DNA of 64,000 nucleotides from Xaviernesmea oryzae (GTDB taxonomy: Bacteria; Pseudomonadota; Alphaproteobacteria; Rhizobiales; Rhizobiaceae). Below, in pieces: positions 8,226-17,123 of this stretch. Every line of letters begins with the position of its first letter. The stretch's first letter is position 1. The stretch spans positions 1,140,001-1,204,000 of the forward strand of contig NZ_FXAF01000006.1 in assembly GCF_900177415.1 (NCBI RefSeq), in the 5' to 3' direction. Made by a program: the position numbers and the translations under genes. The notes below the pieces were generated by a model. The model saw only the letters and a program-made list of their open reading frames with translations, was not told the origin of the DNA and made no database searches.

Positions 8226-9104
8226 ATGAACACCAAGCTCGCCTTTCCCGATCTTGAAGCCGTCAAGGAGAGGGGCGGGCTGACCTTCGCAGTCGCCTTC
8301 GGCGGCGGCGGGGCACGCGGCATTTCGCATATAAGGATCATCGAGGCGCTCGACGAACTCGGCATCCGCCCGGTGGCGATCTCCGGTTCCTCGATCGGTG
8401 CGATCATGGGTGCCGGCATGGCGTCCGGCATGACGGGGCGTGAGATCTGCGACTATACGTTGGAGACGGTGGGAAACCGCGGGGCGCTCCTCAACCGGCT
8501 CTGGAGCCTCGGGCCTGCGACGATGCGCGACAAGCTCGGCGGCTTCCGCTTCGGCCATTTCAATCTCGAACTCATCCTGAACGCTTTTCTGCCGCCGCAG
8601 GTGCCGGAGGATTTCGCCGATCTCCAGATCCCCATGAAGATATCGGCGACCGACTATTACGGTCAGGCCGAAGTGGTGCTGGAACAGGGCGAGCTGCGCA
8701 CTGCGATCGCTGCCTCCGCAGCCATTCCGGGGCTCTTCATGCCGGTGCATGTCAACGGCCGGATCATGATCGACGGCGGCGTCTTCAATCCGGTGCCCTA
8801 CGAGCAGCTGATGGAGCTTGCCGACGTGGTGATCGGCGTCGACGTGGTGGGCGCGCCCGAAGGGGACGGCACCCATCCCCCGAGCCGCATCGACGCCCTG
8901 TTCGGCGCGAGCCAGCTCACCATGCAGGCGAGCATCGCGCTCAAGCTGAAGCTCAACCCGCCGCATATCTTCCTCCGGCCGTCGGTCAACCGGTTCCGGG
9001 TTCTGGATTTCCTGAGGGCCCGTGACATCCTGGACGAATCGGAAGGCGTCAAGGACGAGCTGAAGCGCGCCGTCGACGCGCTCCACACGGCCGCCGAGGT
9101 TTAG
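8226..9104 (+). CDS. Patatin-like phospholipase
   Basis: A 292-residue protein of the patatin/RssA family, predicted to hydrolyse acyl esters of lipids with a Ser-Asp dyad. The oxyanion loop GGGGARG, the nucleophile elbow GSSIG (serine in SISGSSIGAI context) and the DGG motif MIDGGVFNPVP are all present. No signal peptide or membrane segment is seen, so it is likely cytoplasmic or membrane-peripheral. It sits ten bases downstream of rsmD and may be co-transcribed; no ribosomal role follows from that. The gene ends eight bases from the convergent oxidoreductase gene. Confidence 0.9.
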   Translation: MNTKLAFPDLEAVKERGGLTFAVAFGGGGARGISHIRIIEALDELGIRPVAISGSSIGAIMGAGMASGMTGREICDYTLETVGNRGALLNRLWSLGPATMRDKLGGFRFGHFNLELILNAFLPPQVPEDFADLQIPMKISATDYYGQAEVVLEQGELRTAIAASAAIPGLFMPVHVNGRIMIDGGVFNPVPYEQLMELADVVIGVDVVGAPEGDGTHPPSRIDALFGASQLTMQASIALKLKLNPPHIFLRPSVNRFRVLDFLRARDILDESEGVKDELKRAVDALHTAAEV

Positions 9105-9112
9105 GCTGGCTT

Positions 9113-9724
9113 TCATGCCGCCTGCGGCGCCTTGGATGCGTTGAACAAATTGCGGCCGATCGTGCGGGCGGTTTCCGGAGGGGCATCCGAATTTCGCGAA
9201 TCCTGTTCGAGCAGGAGTTCCGATGTCACGACCCGCGCGCCGCAATAGTCGAAAATCCCGTGATCGATCTGCGTTTTCATCGCGCCGAAATAGCCATGCC
9301 GCGCATAGGTTCGCATGTCCGCGCCACCGATGGCGACGAGATGAACGGGCAGATGGCGAAGCTTCTTCACCAGCCGGGTGTCCGGTCCCTCGTCATAGGC
9401 CCAGCCGTTGGCGAACACCCGATCGATCCATCCCTTGAGCAGACCGGGCATCGACCACCAGTAGACGGGATAGACGAGCACGAGGGCGTCGGCGCGGTCG
9501 ATTCTTGCCTGTTCGGCGGCAACATCTTCGGACGGCGGCACCTCCCTGCGATGCACGGCAAGATCGGTTCGGGTGAATCTCGGGTTGAAACCCTCTGCCG
9601 CGAGGTCGGCGATTTCAAAGGAGTTGTCCGGGGAGGACGAGGAGACGCCCTCGGCGATGTGGGCGGCGATATTATGTGTGAGGGACGCGGGATCGGGATG
9701 CGCGACAACGATGAGCGCGTGCAT
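9113..9724 (-). CDS. NAD(P)H dehydrogenase (quinone), flavodoxin-2 fold
   Basis: A 203-residue FMN/FAD-binding protein of the MdaB/KefF/WrbA-like flavodoxin_2 family. It starts MHALIVVAHPDPASLTHNIA, the flavin phosphate-binding region, and contains the LVLVYPVYWWSMPGLLKGW motif lining the flavin site. It would reduce quinones or related electrophiles by two electrons. It is divergent from a TetR-family gene across an 80-bp gap that holds a long palindrome, so it is probably the regulator's target. A Kef-type antiporter gene lies beyond the regulator; KefF-like oxidoreductases are known ancillary subunits of such antiporters, but the link here is inference. Confidence 0.88.
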   Translation of the reverse strand: MHALIVVAHPDPASLTHNIAAHIAEGVSSSSPDNSFEIADLAAEGFNPRFTRTDLAVHRREVPPSEDVAAEQARIDRADALVLVYPVYWWSMPGLLKGWIDRVFANGWAYDEGPDTRLVKKLRHLPVHLVAIGGADMRTYARHGYFGAMKTQIDHGIFDYCGARVVTSELLLEQDSRNSDAPPETARTIGRNLFNASKAPQAA

Positions 9725-9765
9725 GTTGAAAGCTCCTGCTGACAGGTTGCGATGGGATCATGAAA

Positions 9766-9802
9766 CTTATATACTTTTAGTAAGTTACTTTTGGTATATA
9801 AG
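9766..9802. promoter_or_regulatory. Palindromic operator between quinone oxidoreductase and TetR genes
   Basis: A 37-bp dyad centred on base 9784. The outer arms CTTATATAC and GTATATAAG match perfectly, and the inner arms AGTAA and TTACT also match. The four bases between the arms on each side do not pair; they create an overlapping direct repeat TACTTTT(A/G)GTA spaced 14 bp. The site ends one base before the TetR ATG at 9804 and is about 40 bp from the divergent start. Confidence 0.72.
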
Positions 9803-9803
9803 C

Positions 9804-10424
9804 ATGTCAAGCACGAAAGCGGGCAATCAGGTTCCCATGACGGCGAAACGCCGCCGGCTGTCGCGGGAGGAGAGGCACCGGCAGTTGCTGGATGTCGCCT
9901 GGAAGATCGTACGGGAAGAGGGGACGGAGGCGTTGACGCTCGGGCGGCTGGCCGAGCGGGCGTGCGTCGCAAAGCCGGTCGTCTATGACCATTTCGCCGC
10001 ACGGCCCGCGCTGCTGGCGGCGCTTTATCTGGAATTCGACGCGCGCCAGACGGCCATCATCGACGCGGCGCTCGAAACGAGCGAGGCGACTTTGAACGGC
10101 CGGGCGGCGGTCATCGCATCGTCCTATGTCGATTGCGTGCTTCTTCAGGGACGCGAGATACCGGGCGTGATTGCCGCCCTGGCGAGTTCTCCCGAGCTTG
10201 AAAAGATCAAGCGGGAATATCAGGCGGCTTTCATGGAGAAATGCCGGGCCGCTCTCGCCCCGTTTGCGGAAGCGGGAAGCATCAAGCCTGCCGGTCTTTG
10301 GGCCATGCTCGGCGCGGCCGAGGCTCTGTCTCATGCGGCGGCGACAGGGGAGGTTACCGCGTTCCAGGCGAAGGACGAGCTTTTCGAGACTATTGCCGCA
10401 ATGGTGGCCCGAAAAGATCGCTGA
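9804..10424 (+). CDS. TetR/AcrR family transcriptional regulator
   Basis: A repressor of about 206 residues. The N-terminal helix-turn-helix runs over residues about 18-65 (REERHRQLLDVAWKIV, then LTLGRLAERACVAKPVVYDHF), and the all-helical C-terminal part is the ligand and dimerisation domain. The ATG at 9804 lies directly after the palindrome; a second ATG at 9837 is possible. The palindrome position predicts repression of both itself and the divergent quinone oxidoreductase gene. The inducer cannot be read from sequence, though quinones or electrophiles are plausible from the target. It converges on the kef gene, 14 bases apart. Confidence 0.9.
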   Translation: MSSTKAGNQVPMTAKRRRLSREERHRQLLDVAWKIVREEGTEALTLGRLAERACVAKPVVYDHFAARPALLAALYLEFDARQTAIIDAALETSEATLNGRAAVIASSYVDCVLLQGREIPGVIAALASSPELEKIKREYQAAFMEKCRAALAPFAEAGSIKPAGLWAMLGAAEALSHAAATGEVTAFQAKDELFETIAAMVARKDR

Positions 10425-10438
10425 TCCGAAGCCCGGGA

Positions 10439-12244
10439 CTAGGTGGTTTCGGCCGCTTGCTCCGAACCCATTTCGTCCACGACGGTTGCCCGCTTGGGCT
10501 TGATCAGCGGTTCCGGCCGGACGGGGCTGTTGAAGAGCATTTCGCGGCCGGCGCCGAGACCCTGTACGGCCTGGATCTGTAGCCGCTCCTCGTCGCGCTT
10601 GCGGATGTCCTCGCCGATCTCGTAGGCGTCGCTCTCCGTCATGCCGAGCCCTTCTAGCGTCCGGCGGCCGAAGAGAAGTCCGGATTCCAAAGTCTCGCGC
10701 AACTCGTATTCGACATCCCGGTCCCGGAGCGACAGGGAATGGAGGCGGTCGTAGGAGCGCACGAAGAGCCGCACGTCCGGGAATTCGGAGCGGATCAGGT
10801 CGACGATGCGGTCGGTCGTCTCGCGCTTTTGCGTGGTGACCGCGACGATCTTCGCCTTTTCGATGCCGGAAGCGATCAGCACGTCTCGGCGCGTCCCGTC
10901 CCCGAAATAGATGCGGAAGCCGAAGCTTGCCGCCTGGCGGATACGGTCGGCGGAATCGTCGATGACGGTCACGGCGCTGCCGCCGGCAAGCAGGATCTGC
11001 GCGGCGATCTGGCCGAAGCGCGAGAAGCCGATCATCAGCACGTCGGCGCCTGCGCCGTCGAAATCCTCCTCCAGCTCCTCGCGGGTCTCGCCGCTCATGA
11101 ACCGTTTGGAAAGCGCCGCGCCGAAGGGCGTGAGCGCCATGGAAAGCGTCACGCCGGCGATCAGGAGCGAGGCGGTGGCCGAGGAGAAAAGGCCGGCGGC
11201 TGTCGCGGTGGTGAAAAGCACGAAGCCGAATTCGCCGCCCTGCGGCAGCAGGAAGGCGATCCTGACCGCATCGTCGTGCGGCGAGCCCCAGAGCCGGCAG
11301 AGCCCGTAGACGATTAGCGCCTTCACGGCCATGAAGACCGGCACGGCCGGCAGGATGAAGAGGATATTGTCGAGGATGACGTCGACTTCCAGCGACAGGC
11401 CGACCGCCATGAAGAAGAGCGCGAGCAGTAGGCCGCGGAAGGGCTCGATATCCGCTTCGAGCTCGTGCCGGTAGGAGGATTCCGCGAGCATCACGCCCGA
11501 GAGGAAGGCGCCCATAGCCATGGAAAGCCCGACCGCCTGCATGGCCGCCGCCGACCCGAGCACGACCAGAAGGGCTGCGGCGATCATCACCTCGCGCGCG
11601 CCGGTGCGGGCGATCACCTGGAACATCGGCGTCAGCAGGTAGCGTCCGGCAAGCACCATGGCCCCGACCGCGCCGACAGCGGTCGCGAAATCGAGGAGCG
11701 GGGTCGCGGCGGCTTCGTTGGTGCCGGGGGAAAGGATCGTGATCAGCGCCAGGAGCGGTACGATGGCAAGGTCCTGGAAGAGCAGCACGGAAAAGGACCG
11801 CTGCCCGTATCGGCTGTTCATGTCGCCGTCGTCGTTCAGGATCTGCAGTGCAAATGCGGTCGACGACAGCGCCAGGCCGAAACCGATGATCAGGCTGCCG
11901 CGCCAGCCCGCCACGTTCGCGAAATAGGCAAGCGCCGTCAGGACGAGGCCTGTCAGCACCACCTGCACCGGGCCAAGGGCGAAGACGTCGCCGCGCATCT
12001 GCCACAGACGCGACGGATTGAGCTCCAGGCCGATGACGAAGAGCAGGAAGACGACGCCGAACTCGGCGAAACTCAGAACCTCCTCCGCCTCCATGATCGA
12101 ATGCATGATCGGACCGATGACGATGCCGGCGGCCAGATAGCCGAGCACCGTGCCCAAACCCAGCTTCTTGAACACCGTCGCGGCGATGACGGCACCGCCG
12201 AGCAGAAGCAGGACTTGGAAAAACAGCGAGTCGGGCGATGTCAT
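10439..12244 (-). CDS. Kef-type glutathione-gated-like K+/H+ antiporter
   Basis: A protein of about 601 residues of the CPA2 monovalent cation:proton antiporter family. Residues about 1-385 form a Na+/H+-exchanger-type membrane domain with a dozen hydrophobic segments (FVIGLELNPSRLW, SSTAFALQIL, FFMAVGLSLEVD). Residues about 410-530 form an RCK/TrkA-N domain (VLMIGFSRFGQIAAQILLAG, a GxGxxG-like nucleotide site). The C-terminal tail is polar. It exports potassium in exchange for protons, typically on electrophile stress. Start ATG at 12244. KefB and KefC cannot be told apart here, so no symbol is given. Confidence 0.9.
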   Translation of the reverse strand: MTSPDSLFFQVLLLLGGAVIAATVFKKLGLGTVLGYLAAGIVIGPIMHSIMEAEEVLSFAEFGVVFLLFVIGLELNPSRLWQMRGDVFALGPVQVVLTGLVLTALAYFANVAGWRGSLIIGFGLALSSTAFALQILNDDGDMNSRYGQRSFSVLLFQDLAIVPLLALITILSPGTNEAAATPLLDFATAVGAVGAMVLAGRYLLTPMFQVIARTGAREVMIAAALLVVLGSAAAMQAVGLSMAMGAFLSGVMLAESSYRHELEADIEPFRGLLLALFFMAVGLSLEVDVILDNILFILPAVPVFMAVKALIVYGLCRLWGSPHDDAVRIAFLLPQGGEFGFVLFTTATAAGLFSSATASLLIAGVTLSMALTPFGAALSKRFMSGETREELEEDFDGAGADVLMIGFSRFGQIAAQILLAGGSAVTVIDDSADRIRQAASFGFRIYFGDGTRRDVLIASGIEKAKIVAVTTQKRETTDRIVDLIRSEFPDVRLFVRSYDRLHSLSLRDRDVEYELRETLESGLLFGRRTLEGLGMTESDAYEIGEDIRKRDEERLQIQAVQGLGAGREMLFNSPVRPEPLIKPKRATVVDEMGSEQAAETT

Positions 12245-12356
12245 GCGGGGTACTTTCGGATCATGGGAAGCGAGCGGCTTCTCAAGAATCGGAGAGGCGC
12301 CCTTGATGCATCTGACAGTGCACAATAAATGGGACGATAATGAAAGGCTTGCAATC

Positions 12357-13703
12357 ATGACCTCTGAAATCGATTCCGCCGCCCTGCTTTCCCGCGCCAG
12401 TGAACTCATCGATCTCGCCAAGGCCGCGGGAGCGGATCAGGCGGATGCGGTGGTCGTGCGATCCCGGTCCCGCTCGGTGAGCGCCCGCCTCGGCAAGGTG
12501 GAGGGAACGGAGGCCTCCGAGAGCGACGATTTTTCGCTCCGCGTCTTCGTCGGCAGAAAGGTCGCAAGCGTCTCGGCCAATCCCGGTTTCGACATGAAGA
12601 CGCTCGCCGAACGCGCCGTCGCCATGGCGAAGGTCTCGCCGGAAGATCCGTTCGCCTGCCTGGCGGACGAAAAGGACCTGGCGAGATCCTATCCGGATCT
12701 CGAACTGTTCGACCCGACCGAAGTCCCGACCGATGCGTTGCGGGAAGTCGCGCTGGAGATGGAGCAGGCCGCGCTCGATGTCCGGGGCGTCACCAATTCC
12801 TCCGGCGCCGGAGCTTCCGCCGGCATGGGCGGCATGGTGCTGGTCACCTCGCACGGCTTTTCCGGCAGCTATATGGCGAGCCGTTTCGGCCGTTCCGTCA
12901 GCGTCATCGCCGGCGAGGGCACGAAGATGGAGCGCGACTACGATTTCGACAGCCGCCTCTATGCCGCCGATCTCGACGATCCGAAGCTGATCGGCCGCCG
13001 CGCCGCGGAGAGGGTGGTCAAGCGCCTCAACCCGCGCCAGGTCGATACCGGCAGCAACGTGACCGTTGTCTTCGATCCCCGCATCGCCCGCGGTTTCGTC
13101 GGTCATATCGCCGGCGCCATCAATGGCGCCTCGGTCGCCCGCAAGACGAGCTTCCTGCGCGACAGGATGGGCCAGCAGGTCCTGAAGGCCGGGCTCGACA
13201 TCACCGACGACCCGCTCGTCGTGCGCGGTTCCTCCTCCCGCCCCTTCGACGGCGAAGGCATTTCGGGTGAACGCATGGTGATGATCGAGGACGGCGTGCT
13301 GAAGCACTGGTTCCTGTCCACGTCCACGGCGCGCGAGCTCGGGCTTTCCACGAACGGCCGCGGCGTGCGCGGCGGCACGGCGGTGACGCCCGCCTCCACC
13401 AACCTCGCGCTGGAGCCCGGCGACGTCTCGCCGGAGGACCTGATCAGGTCGGTCGGCACCGGCTTCTATGTCACCGAACTGATCGGCCAGGGCGTCAACA
13501 TGATCACCGGCGAATACAGCCGCGGCGCGACCGGTTTCTGGATCGAGAACGGCGAGCTTGCCTATCCCGTTTCGGAGGTGACGATCGCCTCCAACCTCAA
13601 GGACATGTTCATGCGGATCACCCCGGCCAACGACATCGACCGGAAGTTCGGCGTCGCCTCGCCGACGATCGCCATCGAGGGCATGACGCTGGCGGGACGT
13701 TGA
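12357..13703 (+). CDS. pmbA: TldD/PmbA family metalloprotease-like protein
   Basis: A protein of about 448 residues of the PmbA (TldE) type. The TldD-TldE heterodimer is a zinc protease involved in microcin maturation and CcdA-type antitoxin turnover; TldE is the non-catalytic subunit. Signs are the N-terminal repeat domain (ARLGKVEGTEASESDDFSLR), the middle VVFDPRIARGFVGHIAGAIN and the C-terminal NMITGEYSRGATGFWIENG. The HExxxH zinc site of TldD is absent, as expected for PmbA. The ATG at 12357 was chosen by family start; the divergent kef gene starts 112 bp upstream. The downstream phosphatase ATG is five bases after the stop, so the two form an operon. Confidence 0.93.
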   Translation: MTSEIDSAALLSRASELIDLAKAAGADQADAVVVRSRSRSVSARLGKVEGTEASESDDFSLRVFVGRKVASVSANPGFDMKTLAERAVAMAKVSPEDPFACLADEKDLARSYPDLELFDPTEVPTDALREVALEMEQAALDVRGVTNSSGAGASAGMGGMVLVTSHGFSGSYMASRFGRSVSVIAGEGTKMERDYDFDSRLYAADLDDPKLIGRRAAERVVKRLNPRQVDTGSNVTVVFDPRIARGFVGHIAGAINGASVARKTSFLRDRMGQQVLKAGLDITDDPLVVRGSSSRPFDGEGISGERMVMIEDGVLKHWFLSTSTARELGLSTNGRGVRGGTAVTPASTNLALEPGDVSPEDLIRSVGTGFYVTELIGQGVNMITGEYSRGATGFWIENGELAYPVSEVTIASNLKDMFMRITPANDIDRKFGVASPTIAIEGMTLAGR

Positions 13704-13708
13704 GCCCG

Positions 13709-14497
13709 ATGGCTACGGGAAACTGGCAGGACGATCTCGAACTCATCCGAGACGCCGCGCGTCAGGCGGCCGAGATCGCCCATGGCTTTTTCGGCAACGC
13801 CCCGGAAGTTTGGTGGAAGAACGAGGGCAGGTCGCCGGTCAGCGCCGCCGATTTCGCCGCCAACGACCGGCTGCAGAACCTGCTTTTGAAGGCGCGGCCG
13901 AATTACGGCTGGCTGTCGGAGGAGACCGACGACGATGCCGCCCGCCTTTCCGTCGAAACCCTCTTCGTGATCGATCCGATCGACGGGACCCGCGCCTTCA
14001 TCAACGGGCAGAAGACCTGGTGCGTCTCGGTGGCCGTCGTGCACCGCGGCCGCCCCGTGGCGGGCGTCCTGGTGGCGCCGGCACTGGAGGAGGAGTTCTG
14101 CGCGGCGGAGGGCGGCCCCGCCTTGAAGAACGGCCGGCCGATCGCCGTCACCGCCGGCCGCCGGGATGACAAATTGGTGATCGCAGCCGACGAGAGCCTG
14201 GTGAAGAAATTCGATCCGGCGTTCCGCGAGGAGATCCATCGCGTGCACCACGTCCCCTCGCTCGCCTACCGGCTCGCCATGGTGGCCGACGGGCGCATCG
14301 ATGGCACCATCGTCAAGCGAAATTCCCATGATTGGGACCTTGCCGCCGCCGATCTGATCCTCGAACGCGCCGGCGGCATCCTGCAGGATCTGGATGGCAA
14401 CCGGCTTTCCTACAACCGGACCGAGGTCAGCCACGAAATGCTGCTCGCCGGCGCCGGCCACGCGGTCGTGAGCCTGGCTCCGCACCTTCCTGGTTGA
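13709..14497 (+). CDS. Inositol monophosphatase family / 3'(2'),5'-bisphosphate nucleotidase
   Basis: A protein of about 262 residues in the Mg2+-dependent, Li+-sensitive phosphatase superfamily. Metal-site motifs are complete: WLSEET (Glu), DPIDGTRAFINGQKTWCVS (DPxDGT) and HDWDLAAADLILERAGG near the C terminus. CysQ-type enzymes hydrolyse PAP formed in sulfate assimilation; inositol phosphate is the alternative substrate, and the sequence alone does not decide. The ATG at 13709 is preferred to the TTG at 13700 overlapping the pmbA stop. It is followed by DUF4170 and waaA. Confidence 0.87.
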   Translation: MATGNWQDDLELIRDAARQAAEIAHGFFGNAPEVWWKNEGRSPVSAADFAANDRLQNLLLKARPNYGWLSEETDDDAARLSVETLFVIDPIDGTRAFINGQKTWCVSVAVVHRGRPVAGVLVAPALEEEFCAAEGGPALKNGRPIAVTAGRRDDKLVIAADESLVKKFDPAFREEIHRVHHVPSLAYRLAMVADGRIDGTIVKRNSHDWDLAAADLILERAGGILQDLDGNRLSYNRTEVSHEMLLAGAGHAVVSLAPHLPG

Positions 14498-14560
14498 CCT
14501 TTTTTCCGGAATGCAGCAGAGGAAAAGCCGGGGGAGCTGGAACGGACGGGATATCGGACA

Positions 14561-14803
14561 ATGACGGAAACGGTCGAAAAGAAACAACTCCTGCACCTGG
14601 TCTTCGGCGGCGAATTGCAGAACCTCGAAGGCCTTCAATTCAAGGATCTGTCCAAGCTCGACATCGTCGGTATCTTCCCCGATTACGCGAGCGCACTCGT
14701 CGCATGGCGGGCCAAGGCGCAACAGACGGTAGACAACGCCCAGATGCGTTATTTCATCGTCCATATGCACCGGTTGCTGGATCCAGACAGCAAGTCGGCC
14801 TGA
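14561..14803 (+). CDS. DUF4170 domain protein
   Basis: An 80-residue protein matching the DUF4170 family common in rhizobia: LHLVFGGEL, then DIVGIFPDYASALVAWRAKAQ and RYFIVHMHRLLDP. The family's function is unknown. It regularly precedes waaA, which suggests an ancillary role around Kdo or lipopolysaccharide synthesis, but that is context only. No signal peptide or membrane helix is present. A compact hairpin overlaps its stop codon. Confidence 0.88.
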   Translation: MTETVEKKQLLHLVFGGELQNLEGLQFKDLSKLDIVGIFPDYASALVAWRAKAQQTVDNAQMRYFIVHMHRLLDPDSKSA

Positions 14804-14841
14804 GGTCGCTCCGACCTCTTGGAAGTGCTATTTTCAATGCA

Positions 14842-14872
14842 GGTCCTCCACCTGCCGACGCCCCGGAGGACC
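14842..14872 (+). terminator. Hairpin with alternative fold between DUF4170 and waaA
   Basis: GGTCCTCC (14842-14849) pairs with GGAGGACC (14865-14872), followed by CTATTTTG. The left arm also lies in a competing small hairpin, GCAGGT (14839-14844) with ACCTGC (14850-14855). A separate tight hairpin, GAGGTCG/CGACCTC at 14802-14818, overlaps the DUF4170 stop. Directly downstream, TTGACG at 14878 looks like a -35 box for waaA. Confidence 0.4.
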
Positions 14873-14976
14873 CTATTTTGACGCATTTGTAAAACACAAA
14901 AATTTCCGCTACGGATGGACGAAATCGGAGGGGCTATCACATTGGCGGCGGTCACGATGGATCGGAGGCAGATGCG

Positions 14977-16305
14977 ATGAGCAGCGGCTTGGCGCGCACG
15001 GCTCTCTTTGGCTATCGGCTGGCCGGCATCGTGCTGTATCCGCTGGCTGGTCCCTATCTCAGCTACCGTGCCATCAAGGGCAAGGAAGACAAGAGCCGCC
15101 GCCTGGAGCGGCTCGGCTACGCGAGCCTTGCCCGGCCGCGCGGACCGCTCGTCTGGGTGCATGCCGCAAGCGTCGGCGAAACGATCGCCATCATGCCGCT
15201 GATCCGCGAGCTGCGCCGCCGGGAAATCCATGTCCTTCTCACCACCGGCACCGTCACGTCGGCCAATCTCGTCCAGTCGCGTCTGGCCGACGAGGTGATC
15301 CATCAATATGTGCCGCTCGATCTGAAATTCCCGATCAAGCGCTTCATCGCCTACTGGAAGCCGGATGCCTGCATCACCGCGGAATCCGAGATCTGGCCGA
15401 CGACCGTTTCGGAACTTGCCCGCCGCCATATCCCGCAGATCCGCGTCAACGCCCGCATGTCCGACCGCTCCTTCGAGCGCTGGCGCAATTACGGCTCGGT
15501 CGCCGAGAGGCTGTTCGAGAAGATGGCGCTGGTGGTGGCCCAGTCGGACCTCGATGCCGAACGTTTCCGCGATCTCGGCGCCTGGCCGGTCATCGTATCC
15601 GGCAACCTGAAGAGCGATACGGACCCTCCGCCCTGCGACGAGGCGCTGCTTGAGCGCTATCGCAAGGAGATCGGCAGTCGCCAGACCTGGGCGGCGATCT
15701 CCACCTTCGAGGGCGAAGAGAAGGCGGTCGCCACCGTCCACCGGGCGCTCAAACCGAAGAACGGCCAGCTGACCATTCTCGTGCCGCGTCATCCCGATCG
15801 TGCCGATGCGATCGAGACGATGCTGAAGGAAGCGGGATTGACCGTCGCGCGCCGCTCGCGCAACGATCCGCTTACGCCGGAGACGGATGTGTTCCTGGGC
15901 GACTCCATCGGCGAGATGGGGCTCTATCTGCGGCTCACCGAGATCGCCTTCGTCGGTAAATCGCTCGGCGAATCTCAGGGTGGCCAGAACCCGCTGGAAC
16001 CGGCCATGCTGGGCTGCGCCGTGCTCTCCGGCCCGCATGTCCAGAATTTCCGCGATGCCTACCAGCATCTGGTGCGCAAGGGCGGCGCCCGCATCGTCAA
16101 GGATGTCGAAATGCTCGCCAAGGCGGTGCATTACCTGACGATCAACGAGCTCGCCCGCAAGAAGATGGTCGATTCCGGCCATGACGCGATGGACGAGATG
16201 CGCGGCGCGCTGTCGAAGACGGTGAAGGCGCTGGAACCCTATATCAACCCGTTGACGGTCAGCGCCCGGCTGCAGCCGAAAACCGCTGCGGCGGCCACAA
16301 GATGA
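14977..16305 (+). CDS. waaA: 3-deoxy-D-manno-octulosonic acid transferase
   Basis: A 442-residue GT30-family glycosyltransferase (KdtA) that adds Kdo from CMP-Kdo to the lipid A precursor at the inner membrane. The N terminus has the membrane-anchoring hydrophobic stretch LAGIVLYPLAGPYLSY. The family blocks WVHAASVGET, LTTGTVTSANLV, ITAESEIWPTTV and the C-terminal GKSLGESQGGQNPLEPAMLG are all seen. The stop overlaps the HAD gene start by four bases (ATGA). With lpxK downstream this is a lipid A/Kdo cluster. Confidence 0.96.
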   Translation: MSSGLARTALFGYRLAGIVLYPLAGPYLSYRAIKGKEDKSRRLERLGYASLARPRGPLVWVHAASVGETIAIMPLIRELRRREIHVLLTTGTVTSANLVQSRLADEVIHQYVPLDLKFPIKRFIAYWKPDACITAESEIWPTTVSELARRHIPQIRVNARMSDRSFERWRNYGSVAERLFEKMALVVAQSDLDAERFRDLGAWPVIVSGNLKSDTDPPPCDEALLERYRKEIGSRQTWAAISTFEGEEKAVATVHRALKPKNGQLTILVPRHPDRADAIETMLKEAGLTVARRSRNDPLTPETDVFLGDSIGEMGLYLRLTEIAFVGKSLGESQGGQNPLEPAMLGCAVLSGPHVQNFRDAYQHLVRKGGARIVKDVEMLAKAVHYLTINELARKKMVDSGHDAMDEMRGALSKTVKALEPYINPLTVSARLQPKTAAAATR

Positions 16306-17030
16306 ATCCGGACAAGCTTACAAGGATCGCCGGCATCCTGTTCGACAAGGACGGCACGCTTCTGCGTTACGACGAAAGCTGGGGACCGGTGAACCGCGAA
16401 GCGGCCCGGATCGCGGCCGCCGGCAATGCCGGGCTCGAGCCGCAGCTCCTGTTTTCGGGTGGCATGGATCCGGTCTCGGGCCATACGCGGGCGGACAGCC
16501 TGCTCGCCGCCGGCAATGCCGCCGAGATCGCCGCCGGTTTCGTCTCCGCCGGCTCGCTGTTCGACGTCGCGGAACTGACGAGGCTGCTCGACGAACTCTT
16601 CGTCCGCGCGGCGGAATTTTCGGTGCCCGTCGCCGATCTCGCCGGACTTTTCGCCCGGCTGAAGGCCCGCGGCTTCAAGCTGGGCGTCGCGTCCAGCGAC
16701 AACGAGGAATCGATCCGCCAGACCGCCATCCGCTTCGGCTTCATCGACCATCTGGATTTCATCGCCGGCTACGACAGCGGCCACGGCGTCAAGCCGGAGC
16801 CCGGCATGGTGCTCGGCTTCTGTCGCGCAGTCGGTCTCGATCCCGGCGAGGTCGCCATGGTCGGAGACAACAATCACGACATGCATATGGGCGAGAAGGC
16901 GGGCGTCGGCTTGAAGGTCGCGGTGCTGACCGGCACCGGCTCGCGCGAGACTTTGTCGGCCGCTGCCGATATCTGCCTTGACGACATAACGGCGCTCGAA
17001 AGGCTCTTGCCCGAAAAGGCCGAAGCCTGA
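16302..17030 (+). CDS. HAD family hydrolase, phosphoglycolate phosphatase-like
   Basis: A 242-residue HAD-superfamily phosphatase. Motif I is LFDKDGTLLR (nucleophile Asp in DKDGT), motif II is the LGVASSDN serine region, motif III is the lysine of GVKPEPGM, and motif IV is VAMVGDNNHDM. A helical cap sits between motifs I and II. The substrate is not predictable. Translational coupling to waaA and placement before lpxK suggest co-expression with lipopolysaccharide genes; a Kdo-8-phosphate phosphatase role is possible, but those enzymes usually lack such a cap. Confidence 0.88.
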   Translation: MNPDKLTRIAGILFDKDGTLLRYDESWGPVNREAARIAAAGNAGLEPQLLFSGGMDPVSGHTRADSLLAAGNAAEIAAGFVSAGSLFDVAELTRLLDELFVRAAEFSVPVADLAGLFARLKARGFKLGVASSDNEESIRQTAIRFGFIDHLDFIAGYDSGHGVKPEPGMVLGFCRAVGLDPGEVAMVGDNNHDMHMGEKAGVGLKVAVLTGTGSRETLSAAADICLDDITALERLLPEKAEA

Positions 17031-17123
17031 GCCGTGCGGCGGGTTCGGAGGCTTGCCTTTTTGGGAAAAGTCCCTTCTTCTTCGCGGGCTTTTTCAGGAC
17101 GGATCAGCCGGAGAGCGTAGCGT

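Noticed and set aside
16302-17030. Kdo-8-phosphate phosphatase identity for the HAD gene
   Set aside because: Those enzymes are short and capless; this protein has a helical cap, so only a general HAD phosphatase call is made.
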